Of a stretch of 32,963 nucleotides of DNA, positions 6,446 to 13,981 are shown in pieces. The first letter of the stretch is position 1; each line of letters starts with the position of its first letter. This DNA comes from Acidobacteria bacterium UBA7540 (GTDB taxonomy: Bacteria; Acidobacteriota; Terriglobia; UBA7540), in the NCBI GenBank assembly GCA_002478145.1, contig DLMI01000025.1, positions 1-32,963 on the forward strand, written 5' to 3'. The position numbers were made by a program, and so were the translations under genes. The notes beneath the pieces were generated by a model. It was not told the origin of the DNA. It saw only the letters and a list, made by a program, of their open reading frames with translations, and searched no databases.

Positions 6446-7747
6446 ATGAGACAGGCATACCTGGATTGCTTTTCTGGCATTAGTGGGGACATGTTTGTCG
6501 GTGCATTGGTGGACCTGGGCTTGCCGCTGGACCGGCTGTTTGCCGAACTGAGGAAGATTCCACTGGGCTTTTACGAGTTCAAGCGCACGCGCGCGGTGCG
6601 GGGAAATCTGGTGGGAACCCGGATCGAGATCCGCGTCCCGGCGGAGCAGCCCAGCCGGAAGCTTGGGAGCATCACGGAACTGATTGTGCAGAGCGCACTG
6701 TCGGAAAGCGTCAAACAACGCGTCCTGGAGGTTTTTAACCGCTTGGCGGAGGCGGAAGGAAAGCTGCACAACATGCCACCCACAGAAGTGCACTTCCACG
6801 AGATTGGCGCGGTGGATTCGATTCTCGACATCGTGGGAACCTGTGTCGGGCTCGAGCTCCTCGATCTTTCTGCGCTCACATGTTCGCCGGTGAATGTGGG
6901 CAGCGGATGCGTGTGGGCGGCGCACGGTTCGTTGCCGGTTCCGGCTCCCGCCTCTCTCGAATTGCTCAAGGACGTCCCCATCTATTCTTCGGGTGTCGGG
7001 GGAGAACTGGTGACTCCAACCGGGGCGGCGCTCATCACCACGCTGGCCGCGAGCTTTGGACCCATCCCGGCAATGAAAGTGGAGCGCATTGGATACGGCG
7101 CTGGAGCAAGGGAAATTCCGGGGCAGCCGAACCTGGCGCGCTTGCTGGTGGGGCAGAGCGCTGAGGTCGTGACGACACGGGACGGCTTTCCCGGGGATGA
7201 TGTGGTTTCGGTCATTGAGGCCAACCTGGACGACATGAGCCCGCAGCTTTACGGCTTTTTCGTTGACCAGGCTCTGGCCGCAGGCGCGCTGGACGTGACT
7301 TGCACTCCCATCCAGATGAAGAAAAACCGCCCGGGAATCCTGGTGAGTGTGCTTTGCGCTCCTCAGACCAGCGACGCACTGGCCCAACTGCTCTTCGAGC
7401 AGACTACGACTATCGGCGTGCGTATTTACGAGGCGCGGCGTAAGGTTCTCGACCGCGAACTCATCAGCGTGGAGACGCCTTACGGTGCAGTCAAGGTCAA
7501 GGTGGCCAGGCGGGACGGGAAAGCGCTGAATGTCGCGCCGGAATATGAAGATTGCCAGCGCTTGGCGACGGAGAAGGGCGTTCCACTCAAGCAGGTGATC
7601 ATTGCGGCGCAAGCAGCCTACCTGCAAGGGGGCAAGAAGCCGGAGGTCGAACCCTCCCCCGAAACCACGGCCAGGGCGCCAGAGGCCGAAGCCCCCGCCG
7701 AGCTAGTAACCCCGGATGGCGAGGGCGAGAAGGCGACGGGCGCATGA
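6446..7747 (+). CDS. larC: LarC nickel-pincer cofactor (SCS-Ni-pincer) nickel insertion protein
   Basis: LarC uses CTP to insert nickel into the pyridinium-dithiocarboxylate precursor, giving the nickel-pincer cofactor of lactate racemase and related racemases and epimerases. The 433 residues begin with the family hallmark AYLDCFSGISGDMFVGALVD. They continue through FHEIGAVDSILDIVG (about residues 119-133), YGAGAREIPGQPN, ANLDDMSPQLYGF and the C-terminal MKKNRPGILVSVL...TTTIGVRIYEARR segment. In some lactobacilli the gene is split and read by frameshifting; here it is one uninterrupted frame. A Pro/Glu-rich tail (about 400-433) is not part of the fold. ATG 6446 starts at the family N terminus; TTG 6428 is an in-frame alternative. 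No larB, larE or larA lies in the window. ATGA overlap couples it to metG. Confidence 0.93.
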   Translation: MRQAYLDCFSGISGDMFVGALVDLGLPLDRLFAELRKIPLGFYEFKRTRAVRGNLVGTRIEIRVPAEQPSRKLGSITELIVQSALSESVKQRVLEVFNRLAEAEGKLHNMPPTEVHFHEIGAVDSILDIVGTCVGLELLDLSALTCSPVNVGSGCVWAAHGSLPVPAPASLELLKDVPIYSSGVGGELVTPTGAALITTLAASFGPIPAMKVERIGYGAGAREIPGQPNLARLLVGQSAEVVTTRDGFPGDDVVSVIEANLDDMSPQLYGFFVDQALAAGALDVTCTPIQMKKNRPGILVSVLCAPQTSDALAQLLFEQTTTIGVRIYEARRKVLDRELISVETPYGAVKVKVARRDGKALNVAPEYEDCQRLATEKGVPLKQVIIAAQAAYLQGGKKPEVEPSPETTARAPEAEAPAELVTPDGEGEKATGA

Positions 7748-10035
7748 AAGAGTTCTACATCACCACACCTATTTACTATCCCAACGCCAGGCCGCATGTG
7801 GGGTCGGCTTATACCACCATCGTCTGTGACGTGCTGGCACGCTACAAGCGCATGTGCGGTTACGACGTGGCTTTTCTCACCGGCACGGACGAGCATGGTG
7901 AAAAGCTCGAACGCGCGGCAGCCGCCGCGGGCGTAACGCCCCAGGAGTTCGTCGATGAGAAGCGCGAGCTGTTTATCGAACTCTGGAAGAAGCTCGGCAT
8001 CGACAACCTCCGGTTCGTTTACACGGGTCAGCCGGATCACGTCACGTCGGTGCATAGGATGCTTATCGGGGCGAAGAATTACCCGCTCCGCTACTGTGTT
8101 CGTTGCTGTCTTTATGTGCATGGCATCGAACCAGTCGACTGCCCGCAGTGCAAGCAGTCGTTGGAGCCGAGGGATGTAATCTACAAGGCACAGTATCAGG
8201 GCCGCTACTGCGTCTCAGACGAGCGTTACATTTCCGATGGCTCCGACCCGGTGAACTGCGACATCTGCGGCCGCCCGGCAGAACTGATTAGCGAAGAGAA
8301 TTACTTCTTCAGGCTGTCGGCGTTCGGTCCGACCAAGCCCGATGGCGACGATGGCCCTCATCTGTCGCTTTACCGCGACAACCCAAACTTCGTGCAGCCG
8401 AGCTACCGCATGAACGAAGTCAAGAGCTTCGTGAGGAGCGGACTGCGGGATATTTCTGTGAGCCGCAAACGCATTAAGTGGGGCATTCCTTTCCCCCTTG
8501 ATGCAGAGCGTAACGACCCAGAGCAGGTCGTATACGTCTGGTACGACGCGCTTACCAGCTATCTCACTGGCATTGGGTATGCGCAAGACGAAAACGGCGG
8601 CCCGGATTTTCAAAAGTACTGGCTGCACACCGACGGGCCGGGTGAAGTCGTGCACATGATCGGCAAAGACATCCTGCGCTTCCACGCCGTCTATTGGCCC
8701 GCGTTCCTGATGGCGGCCGGCCTGCCGCTGCCCAAGACCGTCTTTGCGCACGGATGGATTTATTACGAGCAAGATAAGATGTCGAAGTCGAAGGGCAACG
8801 TGGTCTATCCCGAGCCCATCGTCGACGCGCTCGACTCCTTCGGCGCTCCCGGAAACGACGCGCTGCGCTATTACCTGCTGCGCGAAGCTCCGTTTGGGCA
8901 GGATACGAGCTTTTCGTACGACGGGTTGATTGACCGATACAACTTCGAGCTGGCGAACGACCTCGGTAACCTGGCGAGCCGTATTGTGACGATGCTCAAC
9001 CGATACTCTGCAGCACGCGTCCCCGAGCCCAGCGGCCTAGTCCCGGGATCAGAGGAGGCCGGGCTAAAAGCTAAGTTCTTCGAATCCCTGCCACTGTTTG
9101 CAGCGATACATGGAGAAGTTGAATTCTGCAGAAAACACTTCGATAACTTTGAGCTGCACCTTGCCGTGGAAGAGTTATGTCTTCTCATTTCTTATGTGAA
9201 CCACTACCTCAGCCAGCGGCAGCCGTGGGCACTCGCGTCGTCAGCCAAGTCCGAAGATCAGGATGTATTGCGTCTAGTCCTGTATACGGCTGCAGACCTG
9301 TTGCGTACGATCAGCGTGCTCCTGTCTCCCCTCATTCCCCAGAGCTCCCAGCGCCTCTGGGGGCAACTCGGCTGCGAAGGCAACGTAACAGACCAGCGAT
9401 TGGACGAACTCAAGTGGGGTCAACTGAAGCCCGGCACCAAAGTCGGCAAACCCGAACCCATTTTCCCGCGCCTGGATAAAGAAAAAACGCTGGCGAAGCT
9501 CGAGGAACTCGCTGAGCGCGACCGCGAGCGCGGCAAGTCAACGGTAGGGGCGCTTCGCGAAGCGCCCCTACAAGCCAACCTTGCCGAAGCCGACCCCAAC
9601 CGAAACAAACCCAAGGAGGCATTCATACCCGTGCAAACAGAGAAAAAACCCGAAGCCGCGCCCGAACACCAAATCCCCAGCCCCCAGTCCCCAGCCCCCA
9701 GCCCCGCGCTGATTTCCATCGAGGATTTCGCCAAGGTAGACATGAGAGTAGGCGAAGTGAAAGCCGCCGAGCGCGTTCCTGGCGCTTCAAAACTCTTGAA
9801 GCTGATGGTGGATATCGGCACGGAAGTCCGCCAGCTTGTGGCCGGACTGGCTGAATACTATCAGCCCGAAAACCTGATTGGAATGAAAGTCGTGGTGGTC
9901 ACCAATCTCCAGCCGCGCAAACTTCGCGGGGTGGAATCGAACGGCATGATCGTTGCGGCTTCGGCCGGCGAGCCTGGCCGACCCGTCCTAGTGACCTTCA
10001 AGGAAGAGGTAGCGAACGGAGCGAGGTTGAGGTAG
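7744..10035 (+). CDS. metG: Methionyl-tRNA synthetase with C-terminal tRNA-binding domain
   Basis: Charges tRNA-Met and initiator tRNA with methionine. In the 763-residue product, TTPIYYPNARPHVGSAYT carries the HIGH-type motif (HVGS) and DKMSKSKGN (about residue 345) is the KMSKS loop. The end (about 655-763, FAKVDMRVGEVKAAERV to GVESNGMIVAAS) is the Trbp111/Arc1p-type OB domain. Two features are odd. The zinc region has an extra C-x2-C pair of pairs (C118-C121 and C133-C136) inserted before the usual knuckle (C156-x2-D159 and C172-x2-C175). The linker before the OB domain is built from repeats: a perfect palindrome (9544-9571) read as STVGALREAPLQ, then heptamers (9675-9705) read as IPSPQSPAPSP. 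The start overlaps the larC stop, ATGA. Confidence 0.96.
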   Translation: MKEFYITTPIYYPNARPHVGSAYTTIVCDVLARYKRMCGYDVAFLTGTDEHGEKLERAAAAAGVTPQEFVDEKRELFIELWKKLGIDNLRFVYTGQPDHVTSVHRMLIGAKNYPLRYCVRCCLYVHGIEPVDCPQCKQSLEPRDVIYKAQYQGRYCVSDERYISDGSDPVNCDICGRPAELISEENYFFRLSAFGPTKPDGDDGPHLSLYRDNPNFVQPSYRMNEVKSFVRSGLRDISVSRKRIKWGIPFPLDAERNDPEQVVYVWYDALTSYLTGIGYAQDENGGPDFQKYWLHTDGPGEVVHMIGKDILRFHAVYWPAFLMAAGLPLPKTVFAHGWIYYEQDKMSKSKGNVVYPEPIVDALDSFGAPGNDALRYYLLREAPFGQDTSFSYDGLIDRYNFELANDLGNLASRIVTMLNRYSAARVPEPSGLVPGSEEAGLKAKFFESLPLFAAIHGEVEFCRKHFDNFELHLAVEELCLLISYVNHYLSQRQPWALASSAKSEDQDVLRLVLYTAADLLRTISVLLSPLIPQSSQRLWGQLGCEGNVTDQRLDELKWGQLKPGTKVGKPEPIFPRLDKEKTLAKLEELAERDRERGKSTVGALREAPLQANLAEADPNRNKPKEAFIPVQTEKKPEAAPEHQIPSPQSPAPSPALISIEDFAKVDMRVGEVKAAERVPGASKLLKLMVDIGTEVRQLVAGLAEYYQPENLIGMKVVVVTNLQPRKLRGVESNGMIVAASAGEPGRPVLVTFKEEVANGARLR
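9544..9571. repeat. Perfect 28-bp palindrome read in frame inside metG
   Basis: GTAGGGGCGCTT, then CGCG, then the exact complement of the first twelve bases. It is the same family as the palindrome at 5243-5276. It contributes about nine residues to the metG linker without breaking the frame. Confidence 0.8.
9675..9705. repeat. Heptamer array inside metG (CCCCAGY)
   Basis: Four consecutive heptamers CCCCAGC/CCCCAGT and a partial fifth encode the Pro-Ser-rich stretch in the MetG interdomain linker. They have the same period as the other heptamer arrays in the window, one-sided here. Confidence 0.65.
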
Positions 10036-10547
10036 GTGTCAGGTGCCAGGTGTCGGGTGTCAGGGGAAAACCAGGGGTCGGGTGCCGGAAGACAGGTTTC
10101 AGGTGCCAGGAACCTGATGACTGGCTTCACGGGGTAAGGATAAACGGATGAGCATCAAGAGCTATCGCGACCTGAAGGTGTGGCAGAAGGCGATGGATCT
10201 TGTGGTGGAGAGCTATAAGGTTGTGAACCTCCTCCCTAAGAACGAGGTCTATAGCCTGGCAACACAGATTCAGAGAGCAGCAGTCTCAATTCCAGCCAAC
10301 ATTGCAGAGGGGCATGGCAGGGAACATTTGGGAGACTACCTCCATCATCTCTCTTGCGCCAATGGTTCTCTGATGGAACTGGAGACACATTTCCTTATTG
10401 CGAGCAGGCTCTCATACATTACCGAAGCGCAATTGCAGTCGGTTTTAGATAACGCGGCCGAATTGGGCCGGATGCTGGCCGGGCTGATTAGCAAGCTGAA
10501 AGCCCGACATGCAAGCCCTGACACCTGACACCTGGCACCCGACACCT
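10035..10547. mobile_element. Heptamer-flanked unit carrying a four-helix-bundle gene (unit A)
   Basis: The left array at 10035-10110 is made of GGTGYCR heptamers, starts in the stop codon of metG, and is interrupted once near 10066. The right array at 10519-10546 is made of the complementary heptamers YGRCACC and ends one base before the tatD ATG. Over 31 bases the arms are complementary at 29 positions. Between them is only the gene at 10148-10528. The unit exactly fills the metG-tatD gap, as if inserted there. No transposase is present. Calling it mobile is inference from structure and from the second, similar unit at 11708. Confidence 0.5.
10148..10528 (+). CDS. Four-helix-bundle protein (23S rRNA IVP / S23 family, Avd-related)
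   Basis: A 126-residue protein of the family first seen inside intervening sequences of 23S rRNA genes and structurally related to the Avd protein of diversity-generating retroelements, a nucleic-acid-binding pentamer. Family marks are SYRDLKVWQKAMDLVVESY (helix 1), LATQIQRAAVSIPANIAEG (helix 2, with the conserved IPANIAEG), HHLSCANGSLMELETHFLIA (helix 3), and a final helix to about residue 118. No reverse transcriptase or variable repeat lies nearby, so this is not a retroelement. The ribosome site TAAGGA precedes ATG 10148. Its last codons (SPDT) are made by the right heptamer array. The arms face each other around the gene. Role unknown; binding to the flanking repeats is inference. Confidence 0.88.
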   Translation: MSIKSYRDLKVWQKAMDLVVESYKVVNLLPKNEVYSLATQIQRAAVSIPANIAEGHGREHLGDYLHHLSCANGSLMELETHFLIASRLSYITEAQLQSVLDNAAELGRMLAGLISKLKARHASPDT

Positions 10548-11330
10548 ATGTTCGTTGACTCTCACGCCCATCTGGACGATCCGGGCTTCGATGCTGACCG
10601 CGAGGCGGTGATCGAACGGGCCCGCGCCGCCGGCGTGCGCTATCTCTTGGCGGTGGGAGGCGGCACCGGACCGGATAACGTGGAGGCGCCCGTCGCCCTT
10701 GCCGAGTGTCATGAGTGGATTTACGCCACGGTGGGCGTTCACCCGCACGACGCGAGACATTTCGCGGAACATCACGCCGAGCAAATCCGCAAACTGGCGC
10801 AACATCCCAAGGTAGTGGCCATTGGTGAAATTGGCCTCGACTACTATCACGACCACTCCCCTCCTGAGATTCAGAAGCTGACCCTCATCCGGCAATTGGA
10901 ATTGGCCCGGGAAGCAAGACTTCCCATCGTCATTCATTGCCGCGATGCCTGGGCGGACCTCGCGGAGATTATTCAGGCCCACTGGGAATCGAGCGGGCTC
11001 GGCGGCATCCTACATTGCTTCTCGGGCGACCGGCAAGATGCTCTGAAGTTTCTCAATTGGGGATTCCAGATTTCGTTTGCGGGCAACGTGACGTACAAGA
11101 AGGCGGAGAACCTCCGCGAGGCGGCGCGGGCGATTCCACTGGACCGTTTGTTGACAGAAACCGATTGCCCCTACCTGGCCCCGGTTCCACACCGGGGTAA
11201 GCGCAATGAGCCGGCCTTTGTGATCGAAGTTGCCCGGACGCTGGCCGCGCTCCGAAACCTGAGCGTAGAAGAGTTCGGAGAAATAGTGGTCCGGAACTTC
11301 GAGCGGTTTTTCGCGCTAGACAGCCAATAG
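10548..11330 (+). CDS. TatD family metal-dependent hydrolase/DNase
   Basis: A 260-residue TIM-barrel amidohydrolase of the TatD/YcfH family; members are 3'-5' DNases or deoxyribonuclease-like enzymes. The metal ligands are all present: DSHAHL (H6, H8), GEIGLDYY (glutamate), IVIHCRDA (histidine), ILHCFSG (histidine) and TETDCPYLAP (aspartate). The length is normal. ATG 10548 is the family start, but no ribosome site precedes it: the bases before it are heptamer repeat, so the unit between metG and tatD has replaced the original upstream sequence. metG-tatD adjacency is common in bacteria. The next gene begins two bases after the stop. Confidence 0.93.
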   Translation: MFVDSHAHLDDPGFDADREAVIERARAAGVRYLLAVGGGTGPDNVEAPVALAECHEWIYATVGVHPHDARHFAEHHAEQIRKLAQHPKVVAIGEIGLDYYHDHSPPEIQKLTLIRQLELAREARLPIVIHCRDAWADLAEIIQAHWESSGLGGILHCFSGDRQDALKFLNWGFQISFAGNVTYKKAENLREAARAIPLDRLLTETDCPYLAPVPHRGKRNEPAFVIEVARTLAALRNLSVEEFGEIVVRNFERFFALDSQ

Positions 11331-11332
11331 TT

Positions 11333-11635
11333 ATGCCTTTCAACTGCTGGAAGTGCCGCGAGAAGATTGCGTATCCATCCGGAAGCCGTGTGGGCACGCT
11401 CGACGTCTGCCCCAAGTGCGACGCCGACTTGCATGCCTGCCGCAATTGCCAATTCTACGACCCCGGCAAACATAATCAGTGCGCGGAAACCCAGGCCGAA
11501 TGGGTCCGCGATAAAGAAGCCGCCAACTACTGCCGCTACTTCCAACCTAACCCAACCCTCCTGGCTAGCGCGGATCGCCCCGCCTCCAAGGCCGACGACG
11601 CCAAGAAGAAGTTCGACTCGCTGTTCAAGATTTGA
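11333..11635 (+). CDS. Small Cys-rich (zinc-ribbon-like) protein
   Basis: A 100-residue protein of unknown function. It has CWKC (residues 5-8), CPKC (about 27-30) and CRNC (about 36-39) pairs, then C-A-E-T and Y-C-R-Y, enough for two zinc sites. The C-terminal third is charged and Lys-rich (SKADDAKKKFDSLFKI). It starts two bases after tatD and is probably cotranscribed. Small proteins of this layout are known as conserved hypotheticals. Its tail sequence is repeated, decayed, at 12322-12362 beyond the second four-helix unit. Confidence 0.75.
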   Translation: MPFNCWKCREKIAYPSGSRVGTLDVCPKCDADLHACRNCQFYDPGKHNQCAETQAEWVRDKEAANYCRYFQPNPTLLASADRPASKADDAKKKFDSLFKI

Positions 11636-11707
11636 GGGACTGGTGTTGAGGCACGGCGCCTTGCACGGAAACTACGACAGCGTGTGGTTTCTCTGATCGA
11701 CTCGTTC

Positions 11708-12307
11708 CGATTGCAGATTCAAGATTCCGGATTCAAGATTCCAGATTCAAGGGGCGCGCGGTGCGTTACGAACGGTTTGAGCAACTTCCGGTGTGGCAAG
11801 CCAGTGTCGAACTGGCTCTGGCGGCCTACGGCATGACCGCCCAGGCGGCCTTCCGGCGTCAGCGCAGTCTGCGTGACCAGCTTGAGCGTGCCGCGCTTTC
11901 CGTTTCGAACAACATCGCGGAAGGGTTCGAAAGGGGAACGAATCAGGAATTGCTCACCTTCCTGTATATCGCTCGCGGCTCGGCGGGAGAGACACGCTCG
12001 ATGCTGTGCCTGCTCGAACGCATGCCTGCTTTCAGCAATCTGGAATCCGAAATCTTGAATCTGAAATCCAAAATCGAAAGCATTTCCAGGCAGCTCGGCG
12101 CCTGGATTCGCACGCTGCGGGATTCCGAGTTGAAGGGTCAGCGCTACGTTACAGAGAAAACGCGCCGGGTGACCCAAGCCCGCCAGGAACGCGAGGATTT
12201 CCTGAGGAAATTGGAGCAGATTCGGAAGGGGAGTGCCTCAGGTGCAGAAAAGCCTTGAGATGAGTCCGCCTGTTTTCTTGAATCTGGAATTTGTGATCTC
12301 CGATTCC
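11708..12307. mobile_element. Heptamer-flanked unit carrying a four-helix-bundle gene (unit B)
   Basis: The left array at 11708-11752 has heptamers of pattern RGATTCM. Complementary heptamers of pattern TCYKRAA occur at 12277-12307 and also inside the gene at 12038-12080, where they encode NLESEILNLKSKIES. The gene at 11761-12258 is the only one inside. The tail of the preceding gene (11585-11625) is repeated just past the right arm (12322-12362) with 36 of 41 bases identical, as expected if insertion of the unit duplicated adjacent sequence. The heptamer sequence differs from unit A though the architecture is the same. Mobility is inferred. Confidence 0.5.
11761..12258 (+). CDS. Four-helix-bundle protein (23S rRNA IVP / S23 family), extended
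   Basis: A 165-residue relative of the gene at 10148. YERFEQLPVWQASVELALAA (helix 1), LRDQLERAALSVSNNIAEG (helix 2) and LLTFLYIARGSAGETRSMLC (helix 3) are the family blocks. The start is GTG 11761, preceded by AAGGGG formed at the end of the left array. After helix 3 the heptamer-encoded stretch SNLESEILNLKSKIES (about residues 97-112) begins the last helix, so the repeat is part of the protein. A basic tail of about 45 residues (ELKGQRYVTEKTRRVTQARQ onward) is absent from the shorter paralogue and could contact nucleic acid. The two proteins are clearly diverged, so they are not a recent tandem copy. Confidence 0.85.
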   Translation: MRYERFEQLPVWQASVELALAAYGMTAQAAFRRQRSLRDQLERAALSVSNNIAEGFERGTNQELLTFLYIARGSAGETRSMLCLLERMPAFSNLESEILNLKSKIESISRQLGAWIRTLRDSELKGQRYVTEKTRRVTQARQEREDFLRKLEQIRKGSASGAEKP

Positions 12308-12321
12308 GCACCCGCCTCGAC

Positions 12322-12362
12322 TCCAAGGCCGTAGACCCCAAGAAGGGGTTCGACTCGCTGTT
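12322..12362 (+). pseudogene. Decayed duplicate of the 3' end of the Cys-rich gene
   Basis: Without gaps, 36 of 41 bases match 11585-11625, including an identical 15-base run GTTCGACTCGCTGTT. The frame is broken by a TAG after the SKA-like codons. It lies just outside the right arm of unit B and matches the sequence just outside the left arm. Confidence 0.7.
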
Positions 12363-12459
12363 TAGAGGTTAGCTGCGTTGCCAAGCTGCACTAGCGCTCC
12401 GCCTCTTCAAGTTGGTTGCGGCCAGAAGCGCAAGCAGCCCTGTTCCCATTTCGCACAGG

Positions 12460-13911
12460 CTAAGCCACGTCAAACCCACCGGCTTTTTCGAAGGCATGGG
12501 CGACGCGCAGGAGCCTTGCCTCGTCGAAGTGCCTAGCGAGAAGTTGCATGCCCACCGGAAGGTGTGGTTCCCCTTTGGTCTTTCCGCACGGAACGGAAAT
12601 GCCCGGGATGCCGGCCAGGCTGGCGGTAACGGTGTAGATATCGGCGAGATACATTTGCAAGGGGTCGTCCATACGCTCGCCGAGCTTGAAGGCGGGGATG
12701 GGGGAGGTTGGGGTGACGATCACGTCCACCTCGTCAAATGCTTCCAGAAAATCCCTGGTGATGAGGGTGCGCACTTTCTGGGCTTTCAGGTAATAGGCAT
12801 CGTAGTAGCCGGAGCTCAGGACGTAGGTGCCCAGCATAATGCGCCTCTTCACCTCGGCGCCAAACCCTCCGTAGCGTGTCTGCTTGTACATCTCTTGCAA
12901 ATCCGCGTACTCAGCGGAGCGGAATCCATAGCGCACGCCATCGTAGCGCGCCAGATTCGAGCTGGCCTCGGCCATGCAGATGATGTAGTAGCAGCCAATG
13001 GCATAATCGGTGTGGGGAAGGCTTATGGGAACGACCTGGCATCCCAGCTTCGCCAGCAAGTCGACTCCCTTTTGGATGTTATCTCCAATTTCCGGATTGA
13101 GTCCCTTGAGATACTCGCTTGGGACGCCCACCTTGAGGCCGCGCACGTCTTGATCCAGCCTTGCGACGTAGTCCTCAACCGGAATGTCCGCCGAGGTGGA
13201 GTCGTGCGGGTCGCGGCCCGCAATCGTCTGCAGCAGACGCGCCACATCGCGGACGGAGCGGCCGAATGGCCCAATGTGATCGAGCGAGGAGGCGAAAGCC
13301 ACCAGTCCGTACCGTGACACCCTGCCGTACGTCCCCATCATGCCCACAATTCCACAAAGGGCCGCCGGTTGCCGGATGGAGCCGCCCGTGTCAGAGCCAA
13401 GAGACGCCACGGCCATATTCGCCGCGACCGCCGCGGCTGAACCGCCACTCGATCCTCCGGGGACTCGGGTTAAATCGTGAGGGTTGTGGGTGGTGAAAAA
13501 CCCGGAGTTTTCCGTCGAAGATCCCATCGCGAATTCGTCGCAATTCGTCTTGCCTAGAATGACCGCGCCTGCCGCCTCCAACCTTTCCACGGCGGGGGCA
13601 TCATAGGGGGCGAGGTAATTCGCAAGAATCTTCGAGGCGCAGGTGTTCCGCACGCCTCGGGTCAGAATCACGTCCTTCACCGCCACCGGGATTCCACCCA
13701 GCGGACCCAAGGGCTCGCCGGCGGCAAGCTGCCGGTCAATCTTTGACGCCTGCTCGAGGGCGCGTTCGGGGCACAACTGCAAAAAGGCATGGACCTCTTT
13801 GTCGCGCCGCTCGATGTGATCAAAGTGAGCTTGCGCAACCTCCACCGCAGATGTTTCGCGCTTGACCAGAAGGTTATGGAGTGGGTCGATAGTGAGTTCA
13901 GTTAGGTTCAT
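12460..13911 (-). CDS. gatA: Glutamyl/aspartyl-tRNA amidotransferase subunit A
   Basis: The amidase subunit of GatCAB, which converts Glu-tRNA(Gln) and/or Asp-tRNA(Asn) to the amide using ammonia released from glutamine. The 483 residues show the amidase-signature Ser-cisSer-Lys triad: GGIPVAVKDVILTRG (Lys about 78), GGSSGGSAAAVAANMA (about 152-167) and GSDTGGSIRQPAALCG (about 173-188). The C-terminal part follows the family to PVGMQLLARHFDEARLL. gatC lies 70 bases upstream in the same direction. gatB is not in the window, so the complex is encoded at two places. Confidence 0.96.
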   Translation of the reverse strand: MNLTELTIDPLHNLLVKRETSAVEVAQAHFDHIERRDKEVHAFLQLCPERALEQASKIDRQLAAGEPLGPLGGIPVAVKDVILTRGVRNTCASKILANYLAPYDAPAVERLEAAGAVILGKTNCDEFAMGSSTENSGFFTTHNPHDLTRVPGGSSGGSAAAVAANMAVASLGSDTGGSIRQPAALCGIVGMMGTYGRVSRYGLVAFASSLDHIGPFGRSVRDVARLLQTIAGRDPHDSTSADIPVEDYVARLDQDVRGLKVGVPSEYLKGLNPEIGDNIQKGVDLLAKLGCQVVPISLPHTDYAIGCYYIICMAEASSNLARYDGVRYGFRSAEYADLQEMYKQTRYGGFGAEVKRRIMLGTYVLSSGYYDAYYLKAQKVRTLITRDFLEAFDEVDVIVTPTSPIPAFKLGERMDDPLQMYLADIYTVTASLAGIPGISVPCGKTKGEPHLPVGMQLLARHFDEARLLRVAHAFEKAGGFDVA

Positions 13912-13981
13912 ATTTTGTGACAGCCCCTAAGTGCCCCCCAGCTCGGCGTGGGCACTCGGAACCGGGCGTCGCCGCTGGCGG

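Noticed and set aside
6428..6446. TTG start for larC at 6428
   Set aside because: The family N terminus begins at the ATG 6446 (MRQAYLDCFSG); the extra six residues have no counterpart.
6311..7627. 438-residue frame antisense to larC
   Set aside because: No family blocks, it runs out of the heptamer region, and the LarC frame is certain.
10035..12307. Diversity-generating retroelement (because of the Avd-like proteins)
   Set aside because: No reverse transcriptase, template repeat or variable repeat is present; the proteins fit the wider IVP/S23 family.
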